Shown: one piece after another, positions 23,331 to 36,681 of the stretch
How the letters are laid out: each line of letters starts with the position of its first letter
How positions within the stretch are numbered: the stretch's first letter is position 1
Source: Hemileia vastatrix
Lineage: Eukaryota > Basidiomycota > Pucciniomycetes > Pucciniales > Zaghouaniaceae
Direction: 5' to 3'
Length of the DNA: 64,000 nt
NCBI GenBank assembly: GCA_030280995.1
Contig: JASXTE010000015.1
Coordinates: forward strand, 28,525,001-28,589,000
Program-made: the position numbers and the translations under genes
The notes under the pieces: generated by a model
The model's input: the letters and a program-made list of their open reading frames with translations, nothing else
The model's database searches: none
What the model was told of the DNA's origin: nothing

Positions 23331-25001
23331 ACTCCTGCAACAAAGGAGTAGAAAATAAAAATTAAGTAAAAAAAATTAATACATATAAATATAAAAAAGA
23401 AAAACATTAATGTGGTTCCCACTGCACTATAAAACAGGGGGGGCTTGTATGCAAATCTGAAGTGTCTACTGAATCAGAAAAATTCAGTAGATTCTAGGAG
23501 TTGCATGCAAGTTCCCTCTGTTTTTTAATACAGTTTTTGAAATTAAATTTTACAAACATAAAAAAAGGATAAAAAATTCATCACAAAAACCACATTGTAA
23601 AAAAGACTATTTGTACTAGGATTATGCTTCTATTCTATTGACTTGTGTTCAAATGAAAATGTGTTATTTAAAAAATATGATGAACTCTTAATCTTCCCAA
23701 CAATCAACTAAGGATCTATTTTGAATATATAAATTTTCAACAAAAACAACAAAATCCTTATGATGTATTTGATTCTCAATGAAATATTTTAGTTTGATGA
23801 TATACTTCCAAATTTAAATTATTCCATGTTCTCTTTGATGGAAATTTTTATATCATATATTAGAGATTCCCAAATCATTCTTTTTCAATTTTGTCAACTG
23901 ACATACTCTTCTTTCATAGGTATTGTTTTATAATTTCTTTGATTTATAATGATTATAATCTCCATTTGCTTATTTACTGTAATTTTATATTGAATATTTT
24001 CACCATCTGGACTTTCAAAATCTGGAAAAGTCTTTTTTGTGATGTTTGGGCCTGTTTGATGATGTCTAATGAGGCATCTTTATATTGATTATTTGTTTTT
24101 TTTTGTTTCCTGGACTGAATATTAAACTACTGGGTTTGTACCTACCACCATTAGATACTCCTGGCTTTTCTCTACATTTCATGTCTTGATGAAAATTTCA
24201 GTATTCTAAGTTTTAAGGGCTCTTTTGGTCATTTTTCATGCTTCACTATAACCGTTTTTTTTTTTTTGGTTTTTTGTATTTTGTGGGTTAGGATTAAGCA
24301 TTAGTGTCATCTACTTAGTGCCATTTTGATAATCCTCATTTGGATCTATATTTTATGTTGTGATGGTTTTTTAGCTTATTTAAATGACAACTTGATAATT
24401 GAATATTAATTTTTACCCTAAAATGCATGATGCATAATACATATGAACTACCTATCAAACATTAAAGCTATGTGAATACATATGATTGATGAAGTTTGAT
24501 CATTTTTATGTGCATCATGAATATTCACTATGGTTTAAATACTATTTCAATGCAAAATGCATAAAGTAGCTAAATGCATCATACACATTTAATTTAAATC
24601 CATAATATTTCCTCATTTTGGAAGTCATCATATATATTCATATGAATTAAAAGAAGCAATATTGAATTTGATAGTAAAATTCATAATGCATAATGCATAA
24701 TACATTTTGAATATGAATATTAAGTGCATACATATGCCTAATCAAGTTTGAAATTTGGGTTTATGTGCATAATTTACAGGTGATGAATGATAAATATGAT
24801 GTGTATATAAAAATGTTGGTTCTTATTGGTACCCACCCAAATAGTCAACTTGGTCAAGACACCATGACCAAGAAACAAAACACACAAGGACAGGCGTTCA
24901 AGCCACTCAAAGGAAGATATTTCATAGAAAAAAGCTGGCTTGTCTCCTAAAGAGATTGAACAAGAAGGCCAGTGATTTACAAAACCACCTGTCACATTAA
25001 C
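23331..25001 (+). repeat. Unit 15 (1,671 bp), twin of unit 3
   Basis: Hairpin 23434-23521. It shares TGTTTTATAA (about 23924), AAAAAGCTGG (about 24931), GGATAAAAAATTC and T13 with unit 3, exactly 19,993 bp to the left. Confidence 0.95.
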
Positions 25002-26671
25002 ACTCCTGCAACAAAGGAGTAGAAAATAAAAATTAAGTAAAAAAAATTAATACATATAAATATAAAAAAGAAAAACATTAATGTGGTTCCCACTGCACTA
25101 TAAAACAGGGGGGGCTTGTATGCAAATCTGAAGTGTCTACTGAATCAGAAAAATTCAGTAGATTCTAGGAGTTGCATGCAAGTTCCCTCTGTTTTTTAAT
25201 ACAGTTTTTGAAATTAAATTTTACAAACATAAAAAAAGGAAAAAAAATTCATCACAAAAACCACATTGTAAAAAAGACTATTTGTACTAGGATTATGCTT
25301 CTATTCTATTGACTTGTGTTCAAATGAAAATGTGTTATTTAAAAAATATGATGAACTCTTAATCTTCCCAACAATCAACTAAGGATCTATTTTGAATATA
25401 TAAATTTTCAACAAAAACAACAAAATCCTTATGATGTATTTGATTCTCAATGAAATATTTTAGTTTGATGATATACTTCCAAATTTAAATTATTCCATGT
25501 TCTCTTTGATGGAAATTTTTATATCATATATTAGAGATTCCCAAATCATTCTTTTTCAATTTTGTCAACTGACATACTCTTCTTTCATAGGTATTGTTTG
25601 ATAATTTCTTTGATTTATAATGATTATAATCTCCATTTGCTTATTTACTGTAATTTTATATTGAATATTTTCACCATCTGGACTTTCAAAATCTGGAGAA
25701 GTCTTTTTTGTGATGTTTGGGCCTGTTTGATGATGTCTAATGAGGCATCTTTATATTGATTATTTGTTTTTTTTTGTTTCCTGGACTGAATATTAAACTA
25801 CTGGGTTTGTACCTACCACCATTCGATACTCCTGGCTTTTCTCTACATTTCATGTCTTGATGAAAATTTCAGTATTCTAAGTTTTAAGGGCTCTTTTGGT
25901 CATTTTTCATGCTTCACTATAACCGTTTTTTTTTTTTGGTTTTTTGTATTTTGTGGGTTAGGATTAAGCATTAGTGTCATCTACTTAGTGCCATTTTGAT
26001 AATCCTCATTTGGATCTATATTTTATGTTGTGATGGTTTTTTAGCTTATTTAAATGACAACTTGATAATTGAATATTAATTTTTACCCTAAAATGCATGA
26101 TGCATAATACATATGAACTACCTATCAAACATTAAAGCTATGTGAATACATATGATTGATGAAGTTTGATCATTTTTATGTGCATCATGAATATTCACTA
26201 TGGTTTAAATACTATTTCAATGCAAAATGCATAAAGTAGCTAAATGCATCATACACATTTAATTTAAATCCATAATATTTCCTCATTTTGGAAGTCATCA
26301 TATATATTCATATGAATTAAAAGAAGCAATATTGAATTTGATAGTAAAATTCATAATGCATAATGCATAATACATTTTGAATATGAATATTAAGTGCATA
26401 CATATGCCTAATCAAGTTTGAAATTTGGGTTTATGTGCATAATTTACAGGTGATGAATGATAAATATGATGTGTATATAAAAATGTTGGTTCTTATTGGT
26501 ACCCACCCAAATAGTCAACTTGGTCAAGACACCATGACCAAGAAACAAAACACACAAGGACAGGCGTTCAAGCCACTCAAAGGAAGATATTTCATAGAAA
26601 AACGCTGGCTTGTCTCCTAAAGAGATTGAACAAGAAGGCCAGTGATTTACAAAACCACCTGTCACATTAAC
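25002..26671 (+). repeat. Unit 16 (1,670 bp), twin of unit 4
   Basis: Hairpin 25105-25192. It shares TGGAGAAGTC and the rare ATTCGATACTCC (about 25821) with unit 4 but keeps CGCTGGC near the end. Confidence 0.95.
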
Positions 26672-28341
26672 ACTCCTGCAACAAAGGAGTAGAAAATAAA
26701 AATTAAGTAAAAAAAATTAATACATATAAATATAAAAAAGAAAAACATTAATGTGGTTCCCACTGCACTATAAAACAGGGGGGGCTTGTATGCAAATCTG
26801 AAGTGTCTACTGAATCAGAAAAATTCAGTAGATTCTAGGAGTTGCATGCAAGTTCCCTCTGTTTTTTAATACAGTTTTTGAAATTAAATTTTACAAACAT
26901 AAAAAAAGGAAAAAAAATTCATCACAAAAACCACATTGTAAAAAAGACTATTTGTACTAGGATTATGCTTCTATTCTATTGACTTGTGTTCAAATGAAAA
27001 TGTGTTATTTAAAAAATATGATGAACTCTTAATCTTCCCAACAATCAACTAAGGATCTATTTTGAATATATAAATTTTCAACAAAAACAACAAAATCCTT
27101 ATGATGTATTTGATTCTCAATGAAATATTTTAGTTTGATGATATACTTCCAAATTTCAATTATTCCATGTTCTCCTTGATGGAAATTTTTATATCATATA
27201 TTAGAGATTCCCAAATCATTCTTTTTCAATTTTGTCAACTGACATACTCTTCTTTCATAGGTATTTTTTGATAATTTCTTTGATTTATAATGATTATAAT
27301 CTCCATTTGCTTATTTACTGTAATTTTATATTGAATATTTTCACCATCTGGACTTTCAAAATCTGGAGAAGTCTTTTTTGTGATGTTTGGGCCTGTTTGA
27401 TGATGTCTAATGAGGCATCTTTATATTGATTATTTGTTTTTTTTTGTTTCCTGGACTGAATATTAAACTACTGGGTTTGTACCTACCACCATTAGATACT
27501 CCTGGCTTTTCTCTACATTTCATGTCTTGATGAAAATTTCAGTATTCTAAGTTTTAAGGGCTCTTTTGGTCATTTTTCATGCTTCACTATAACAATTTTT
27601 TTTTTTTGGTTTTTTGTATTTTGTGGGTTAGGATTAAGCATTAGTGTCATCTACTTAGTGCCATTTTGATAATCCTCATTTGGATCTATATTTTATGTTG
27701 TGATGGTTTTTTAGCTTATTTAAATGACAACTTGATAATTGAATATTAATTTTTACCCTAAAATGCATGATGCATAATACATATGAACTACCTATCAAAC
27801 ATTAAAGCTATGTGAATACATATGATTGATGAAGTTTGATCATTTTTATGTGCATCATGAATATTCACTATGGTTTAAATACTATTTCAATGCAAAATGC
27901 ATAAAGTAGCTAAATGCATCATACACATTTAATTTAAATCCATAATATTTCCTCATTTTGGAAGTCATCATATATATTCATATGAATTAAAAGAAGCAAT
28001 ATTGAATTTGATAGTAAAATTCATAATGCATAATGCATAATACATTTTGAATATGAATATTAAGTGCATACATATGCCTAATCAAGTTTGAAATTTGGGT
28101 TTATGTGCATAATTTACAGGTGATGAATGATAAATATGATGTGTATATAAAAATGTTGGTTCTTATTGGTACCCACCCAAATAGTCAACTTGGTCAAGAC
28201 ACCATGACCAAGAAACAAAACACACAAGGACAGGCGTTCAAGCCACTCAAAGGAAGATATTTCATAGAAAAACGCTGGCTTGTCTCCTAAAGAGATTGAA
28301 CAAGAAGGCCAGTGATTTACAAAACCACCTGTCACATTAAC
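26672..28341 (+). repeat. Unit 17 (1,670 bp), related to unit 5
   Basis: Hairpin 26775-26862. Unit-5 markers (TTTCAATT, CTCCTTG, GAGAAG, T9), with private GTATTTTTTGATAA near 27261 and AACAATTTT before the second T-run near 27591. Confidence 0.95.
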
Positions 28342-30011
28342 ACTCCTGCAACAAAGGAGTAGAAAATAAAAATTAAGTAAAAAAAATTAATACATATAAA
28401 TATAAAAAAGAAAAACATTAATGTGGTTCCCACTGCACTATAAAACAGGGGGGGCTTGTATGCAAATCTGAAGTGTCTACTGAATCAGAAAAATTCAGTA
28501 GATTCTAGGAGTTGCATGCAAGTTCCCTCTGTTTTTTAATACAGTTTTTGAAATTAAATTTTACAAACATAAAAAAAGGAAAAAAAATTCATCACAAAAA
28601 CCACATTGTAAAAAAGACTATTTGTACTAGGATTATGCTTCTATTCTATTGACTTGTGTTCAAATGAAAATGTGTTATTTAAAAAATATGATGAACTCTT
28701 AATCTTCCCAACAATCAACTAAGGATCTATTTTGAATATATAAATTTTCAACAAAAACAACAAAATCCTTATGATGTATTTGATTCTCAATGAAATATTT
28801 TAGTTTGATGATATACTTCCAAATTTCAATTATTCCATGTTCTCCTTGATGGAAATTTTTATATCATATATTAGAGATTCCCAAATCATTCTTTTTCAAT
28901 TTTGTCAACTGACATACTCTTCTTTCATAGGTATTGTTTGATAATTTCTTTGATTTATAATGATTATAATCTCCATTTGCTTATTTACTGTAATTTTATA
29001 TTGAATATTTTCACCATCTGGACTTTCAAAATCTGGAGAAGTCTTTTTTGTGATGTTTGGGCCTGTTTGATGATGTCTAATGAGGCATCTTTATATTGAT
29101 TATTTGTTTTTTTTTGTTTCCTGGACTGAATATTGAACTACTGGGTTTGTACCTACCACCATTAGATACTCCTGGCTTTTCTCTACATTTCATGTCTTGA
29201 TGAAAATTTCAGTATTCTAAGTTTTAAGGGCTCTTTTGGTCATTTTTCATGCTTCACTATAACCGTTTTTTTTTTTTGGTTTTTTGTATTTTGTGGGTTA
29301 GGATTAAGCATTAGTGTCATCTACTTAGTGCCATTTTGATAATCCTCATTTGGATCTATATTTTATGTTGTGATGGTTTTTTAGCTTATTTAAATGACAA
29401 CTTGATAATTGAATATTAATTTTTACCCTAAAATGCATGATGCATAATACATATGAACTACCTATCAAACATTAAAGCTATGTGAATACATATGATTGAT
29501 GAAGTTTGATCATTTTTATGTGCATCATGAATATTCACTATGGTTTAAATACTATTTCAATGCAAAATGCATAAAGTAGCTAAATGCATCATACACATTT
29601 AATTTAAATCCATAATATTTCCTCATTTTGGAAGTCATCATATATATTCATATGAATTAAAAGAAGCAATATTGAATTTGATAGTAAAATTCATAATGCA
29701 TAATGCATAATACATTTTGAATATGAATATTAAGTGCATACATATGCCTAATCAAGTTTGAAATTTGGGTTTATGTGCATAATTTACAGGTGATGAATGA
29801 TAAATATGATGTGTATATAAAAATGTTGGTTCTTATTGGTACCCACCCAAATAGTCAACTTGGTCAAGACACCATGACCAAGAAACAAAACACACAAGGA
29901 CAGGCGTTCAAGCCACACAAAGGAAGACATTTCATAGAAAAACGCTGGCTTGTCTCCTAAAGAGATTGAACAAGAAGGCCAGTGGTTTACAAAACCACCT
30001 GTCACATTAAC
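28342..30011 (+). repeat. Unit 18 (1,670 bp), chimeric-looking
   Basis: Hairpin 28445-28532. Unit-5 markers up to about 29290, then the unit-6-type tail (CCACACAAA, AGACATTTC, perfect GTGGTTT repeat). Private ATTGAACTACTGG near 29132. This is an extra unit compared with the 3-8 block and shifts later twins by one unit. Confidence 0.95.
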
Positions 30012-31678
30012 ACTCCTGCAACAAAGGAGTAGAAAATAAAAATTAAGTAAAAAAAATTAATACATATAAATATAAAAAAGAAAAACATTAATGTGGTTCC
30101 CACTGCACTATAAAACAGGGGGGGCTTGTATGCAAATCTGAAGTGTCTACTGAATCAGAAAAATTCAGTAGATTCTAGGAGTTGCATGCAAGTTCCCTCT
30201 GTTTTTTAATACAGGTTTTGAAATTAAATTTTACAAACATAAAAAAAGGAAAAAAAATTCATCACAAAAACCACATTGTAAAAAAGACTATTTGTACTAG
30301 GATTATGCTTCTATTCTATTGACTTGTGTTCAAATGAAAATGTGTTATTTAAAAAATATGATGAACTCTTAATCTTCCCAACAATCAACTAAGGATCTAT
30401 TTTGAATATATAAATTTTCAACAAAAACAAAAAAATCCTTATGATGTATTTGATTCTCAATGAAATATTTTAGTTTGATGATATACTTCCAAATTTCAAT
30501 TATTCCATGTTCTCCTTGATGGAAATTTTTATATCATATATTAGAGATTCCCAAATCATTCTTTTTCAATTTTGTCAACTGACATACTCTTCTTTCATAG
30601 GTATTGTTTGATAATTTCTTTGATTTATAATGATTATAATCTCCATTTGCTTATTTACTGTAATTTTATATTGAATATTTTCACCATCTGGACTTTCAAA
30701 ATCTGGAAAAGTCTTTTTTGTGATGTTTGGGCCTGTTTGATGATGTCTAATGAGGCATCTTTATATTGATTATTTGTTTTTTTTGTTTCCTGGACTGAAT
30801 ATTAAACTACTGGGTTTGTACCTACCACCATTAGAAAGTCCTGGCTTTTCTCTACATTTCATGTCTTGATGAAAATTTCAGTATTCTAAGTTTTAAGGGC
30901 TCTTTTGGTCATTTTTCATGCTTCACTATAACCATTTTTTTTTTTGTATTTTGTATTTTGTGGGCTAGGATTAAGCATTAGTATCATCTACTTAGTGCCA
31001 TTTTGATAATCCTCATTTGGATCTATATTTTATGTTGTGATGGTTTTTTAGCTTATTTAAATGACAACTTGATAATTGAATATTAATTTTTACCCTAAAA
31101 TGCATGATGCATAATACATATGAACTACCTATCAAACATTAAAGCTATGTGAATACATATGATTGATGAAGTTTGATCATTTTTATGTGCATCATGAATA
31201 TTCACTATGGTTTAAATACTATTTCAATGCAAAATGCATAAAGTAGCTAAATGCATCATACACATTTAATTTAAATCCATAATATTTCCTCATTTTGGAA
31301 GTCATCATATATATTCATATGAATTAAAAGAAGCAATATTGAATTTGATAGTAAAATTCATAATGCATAATGCATAATACATTTTGAATATGAATATTAA
31401 GTGCATACATATGCCTAATCAAGTTTGAAATTTGGGTTTATGTGCATAATTTACAGGTGATGAATGATAAATATGATGTGTATATAAAAATGTTGGTTCT
31501 TATTGGTACCCACCCAAATAGTCAACTTGGTCAAGACACCATGACCAAGAAACAAAACACACAAGGACAGGCGTTCAAGCCACACAAAGGAAGACATTTC
31601 ATAGAAAAACGCTGGCTTGTCTCCTAAAGAGATTGAACAAGAAGGCCAGTGGTTTACAAAACCACCTGTCACATTAAC
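30012..31678 (+). repeat. Unit 19 (1,667 bp), related to unit 6
   Basis: Hairpin 30115-30202. It has the unit-6 second T-run with A before it and GTATTTTGTATTTTG after. It differs by CAGGTTTTG, GAAAGTCC and a private AACAAAAAAATCC near 30427. Confidence 0.95.
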
Positions 31679-33345
31679 ACTCCTGCAACAAAGGAGTAGA
31701 AAATAAAAATTAAGTAAAAAAAATTAATACATATAAATATAAAAAAGAAAAACATTAATGTGGTTCCCACTGCACTATAAAACAGGGGGGGCTTGTATGC
31801 AAATCTGAAGTGTCTACTGAATCAGAAAAATTCAGTAGATTCTAGGAGTTGCATGCAAGTTCCCTCTGTTTTTTAATACAGGTTTTGAAATTAAATTTTA
31901 CAAACATAAAAAAAGGAAAAAAAATTCATCACAAAAACCACATTGTAAAAAAGACTATTTGTACTAGGATTATGCTTCTATTCTATTGACTTGTGTTCAA
32001 ATGAAAATGTGTTATTTAAAAAATATGATGAACTCTTAATCTTCCCAACAATCAACTAAGGATCTATTTTGAATATATAAATTTTCAACAAAAACAACAA
32101 AATCCTTATGATGTATTTGATTCTCAATGAAATATTTTAGTTTGATGATATACTTCCAAATTTCAATTATTCCATGTTCTCCTTGATGGAAATTTTTATA
32201 TCATATATTAGAGATTCCCAAATCATTCTTTTTCAATTTTGTCAACTGACATACTCTTCTTTCATAGGTATTGTTTGATAATTTCTTTGATTTATAATGA
32301 TTATAATCTCCATTTGCTTATTTACTGTAATTTTATATTGAATATTTTCACCATCTGGACTTTCAAAATCTGGAAAAGTCTTTTTTGTGATGTTTGGGCC
32401 TGTTTGATGATGTCTAATGAGGCATCTTTATATTGATTATTTGTTTTTTTTGTTTCCTGGACTGAATATTAAACTACTGGGTTTGTACCTACCACCATTA
32501 GATACTCCTGGCTTTTCTCTACATTTCATGTCTTGATGAAAATTTCAGTATTCTAAGTTTTAAGGGCTCTTTTGGTCATTTTTCATGCTTCACTATAACC
32601 GTTTTTTTTTTTGGATTTTGTATTTTGTGGGCTAGGATTAAGCATTAGTATCATCTACTTAGTGCCATTTTGATAATCCTCATTTGGATCTATATTTTAT
32701 GTTGTGATGGTTTTTTAGCTTATTTAAATGACAACTTGATAATTGAATATTAATTTTTACCCTAAAATGCATGATGCATAATACATATGAACTACCTATC
32801 AAACATTAAAGCTATGTGAATACATATGATTGATGAAGTTTGATCATTTTTATGTGCATCATGAATATTCACTATGGTTTAAATACTATTTCAATGCAAA
32901 ATGCATAAAGTAGCTAAATGCATCATACACATTTAATTTAAATCCATAATATTTCCTCATTTTGGAAGTCATCATATATATTCATATGAATTAAAAGAAG
33001 CAATATTGAATTTGATAGTAAAATTCATAATGCATAATGCATAATACATTTTGAATATGAATATTAAGTGCATACATATGCCTAATCAAGTTTGAAATTT
33101 GGGTTTATGTGCATAATTTACAGGTGATGAATGATAAATATGATGTGTATATAAAAATGTTGGTTCTTATTGGTACCCACCCAAATAGTCAACTTGGTCA
33201 AGACACCATGACCAAGAAACAAAACACACAAGGACAGGCGTTCAAGCCACACAAAGGAAGATATTTCATAGAAAAACGCTGGCTTGTCTCCTAAAGAGAT
33301 TGAACAAGAAGGCCAGTGGTTTACAAAACCACCTGTCACATTAAC
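31679..33345 (+). repeat. Unit 20 (1,667 bp), twin of unit 7
   Basis: Hairpin 31782-31869. Marker for marker the same as unit 7 (CAGGTTTTG, GATACTCC, AGTATC, AGATAT), at a displacement of 21,663 bp. Confidence 0.95.
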
Positions 33346-35013
33346 ACTCCTGCAACAAAGGAGTAGAAAATAAAAATTAAGTAAAAAAAATTAATACATA
33401 TAAATATAAAAAAGAAAAACATTAATGTGGTTCCCACTGCACTATAAAACCGGGGGGGCTTGTATGCAAATCTGAAGTGTCTACTGAGTCAGAAAAATTC
33501 AGTAGATTCTAGGAGTTGCATGCAAGTTCCCTCTGTTTTTTAATACAGTTTTTGAAATTAAATTTTACAAACATAAAAAAAGGAAAAAAAATTCATCACA
33601 AAAACCACATTGTAAAAAAGACTATTTGTACTAGGATTATGCTTCTATTCTATTGACTTGTGTTCAAATGAAAATGTGTTATTTAAAAAATATGATGAAC
33701 TCTTAATCTTCCCAACAATCAACTAAGGATCTATTTTGAATATATAAATTTTCAACAAAAACAACAAAATCCTTATGATGTATTTGATTCTCAATGAAAT
33801 ATTTTAGTTTGATGATATACTTCCAAATTTCAATTATTCCATGTTCTCCTTGATGGAAATTTTTATATCATATATTAGAGATTCCCAAATCATTCTTTTT
33901 CAATTTTGTCAACTGACATACTCTTCTTTCATAGGTATTGTTTGATAATTTCTTTGATTTATAATGATTATAATCTCCATTTGCTTATTTACTGTAATTT
34001 TATATTGAATATTTTCACCATCTGGACTTTCAAAATCTGGAAAAGTCTTTTTTGTGATGTTTGGGCCTGTTTGATGATGTCTAATGAGGCATCTTTATAT
34101 TGATTATTTGTTTTTTTTGTTTCCTGGACTGAATATTAAACTACTGGGTTTGTACCTACCACCATTAGAAACTCCTGGCTTTTCTCTACATTTCATGTCT
34201 TGATGAAAATTTCAGTATTCTAAGTTTTAAGGGCTCTTTTGGTCATTTTTCATGCTTCACTATAACCGTTTTTTTTTTTTGGATTTTGTATTTTGTGGGC
34301 TAGGATTAAGCATTAGTGTCATCTACTTAGTGCCATTTTGATAATCCTCATTTGGATCTATATTTTATGTCGTGATGGTTTTTTAGCTTATTTAAATGAC
34401 AACTTGATAATTGAATATTAATTTTTACCCTAAAATGCATGATGCATAATACATATGAACTACCTATCAAACATTAAAGCTATGTGAATACATATGATTG
34501 ATGAAGTTTGATCATTTTTATGTGCATCATGAATATTCACTATGGTTTAAATACTATTTCAATGCAAAATGCATAAAGTAGCTAAATGCATCATACACAT
34601 TTAATTTAAATCCATAATATTTCCTCATTTTGGAAGTCATCATATATATTCATATGAATTAAAAGAAGCAATATTGAATTTGATAGTAAAATTCATAATG
34701 CATAATGCATAATACATTTTGAATATGAATATTAAGTGCATACATATGCCTAATCAAGTTTGAAATTTGGGTTTATGTGCATAATTTACAGGTGATGAAT
34801 GATAAATATGATGTGTATATAAAAATGTTGGTTCTTATTGGTACCCACCCAAATAGTCAACTTGGTCAAGACACCATGACCAAGAAACAAAACACACAAG
34901 GACAGGCGTTCAAGCCACACAAAGGAAGATATTTCATAGAAAAACGCTGGCTTGTCTCCTAAAGAGATTGAACAAGAAGGCCAGTGGTTTACAAAACCAC
35001 CTGTCACATTAAC
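33346..35013 (+). repeat. Unit 21 (1,668 bp), related to unit 8
   Basis: Hairpin 33449-33536. CCGG/GAGTCAG, GAAACTCC and TATGTCGTGATGG as in unit 8, but with AGATATTTC in the tail. Confidence 0.95.
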
Positions 35014-36681
35014 ACTCCTGCAACAAAGGAGTAGAAAATAAAAATTAAGTAAAAAAAATTAATACATATAAATATAAAAAAGAAAAACATTAATGTGGTT
35101 CCCACTGCACTATAAAACCGGGGGGGCTTGTATGCAAATCTGAAGTGTCTACTGAGTCAGAAAAATTCAGTAGATTCTAGGAGTTGCATGCAAGTTCCCT
35201 CTGTTTTTTAATACAGTTTTTGAAATTAAATTTTACAAACATAAAAAAAGGAAAAAAAATTCATCACAAAAACCACATTGTAAAAAAGACTATTTGTACT
35301 AGGATTATGCTTCTATTCTATTGACTTGTGTTCAAATGAAAATGTGTTATTTAAAAAATATGATGAACTCTTAATCTTCCCAACAATCAACTAAGGATCT
35401 ATTTTGAATATATAAATTTTCAACAAAAACAACAAAATCCTTATGATGTATTTGATTCTCAATGAAATATTTTAGTTTGATGATATACTTCCAAATTTCA
35501 ATTATTCCATGTTCTCCTTGATGGAAATTTTTATATCATATATTAGAGATTCCCAAATCATTCTTTTTCAATTTTGTCAACTGACATACTCTTCTTTCAT
35601 AGGTATTGTTTGATAATTTCTTTGATTTATAATGATTATAATCTCCATTTGCTTATTTACTGTAATTTTATATTGAATATTTTCACCATCTGGACTTTCA
35701 AAATCTGGAAAAGTCTTTTTTGTGATGTTTGGGCCTGTTTGATGATGTCTAATGAGGCATCTTTATATTGATTATTTGTTTTTTTTGTTTCCTGGACTGA
35801 ATATTAAACTACTGGGTTTGTACCTACCACCATTAGAAACTCCTGGCTTTTCTCTACATTTCATGTCTTGATGAAAATTTCAGTATTCTAAGTTTTAAGG
35901 GCTCTTTTGGTCATTTTTCATGCTTCACTATAACCGTTTTTTTTTTTTGGATTTTGTATTTTGTGGGCTAGGATTAAGCATTAGTGTCATCTACTTAGTG
36001 CCATTTTGATAATCCTCATTTGGATCTATATTTTATGTCGTGATGGTTTTTTAGCTTATTTAAATGACAACTTGATAATTGAATATTAATTTTTACCCTA
36101 AAATGCATGATGCATAATACATATGAACTACCTATCAAACATTAAAGCTATGTGAATACATATGATTGATGAAGTTTGATCATTTTTATGTGCATCATGA
36201 ATATTCACTATGGTTTAAATACTATTTCAATGCAAAATGCATAAAGTAGCTAAATGCATCATACACATTTAATTTAAATCCATAATATTTCCTCATTTTG
36301 GAAGTCATCATATATATTCATATGAATTAAAAGAAGCAATATTGAATTTGATAGTAAAATTCATAATGCATAATGCATAATACATTTTGAATATGAATAT
36401 TAAGTGCATACATATGCCTAATCAAGTTTGAAATTTGGGTTTATGTGCATAATTTACAGGTGATGAATGATAAATATGATGTGTATATAAAAATGTTGGT
36501 TCTTATTGGTACCCACCCAAATAGTCAACTTGGTCAAGACACCATGACCAAGAAACAAAACACACAAGGACAGGCGTTCAAGCCACACAAAGGAAGACAT
36601 TTCATAGAAAAACGCTGGCTTGTCTCCTAAAGAGATTGAACAAGAAGGCCAGTGGTTTACAAAACCACCTGTCACATTAAC
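35014..36681 (+). repeat. Unit 22 (1,668 bp), twin of unit 8
   Basis: Hairpin 35117-35204. Same markers as unit 8, including TATGTCGTGATGG near 36035 and AGACATTTC. Confidence 0.95.
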
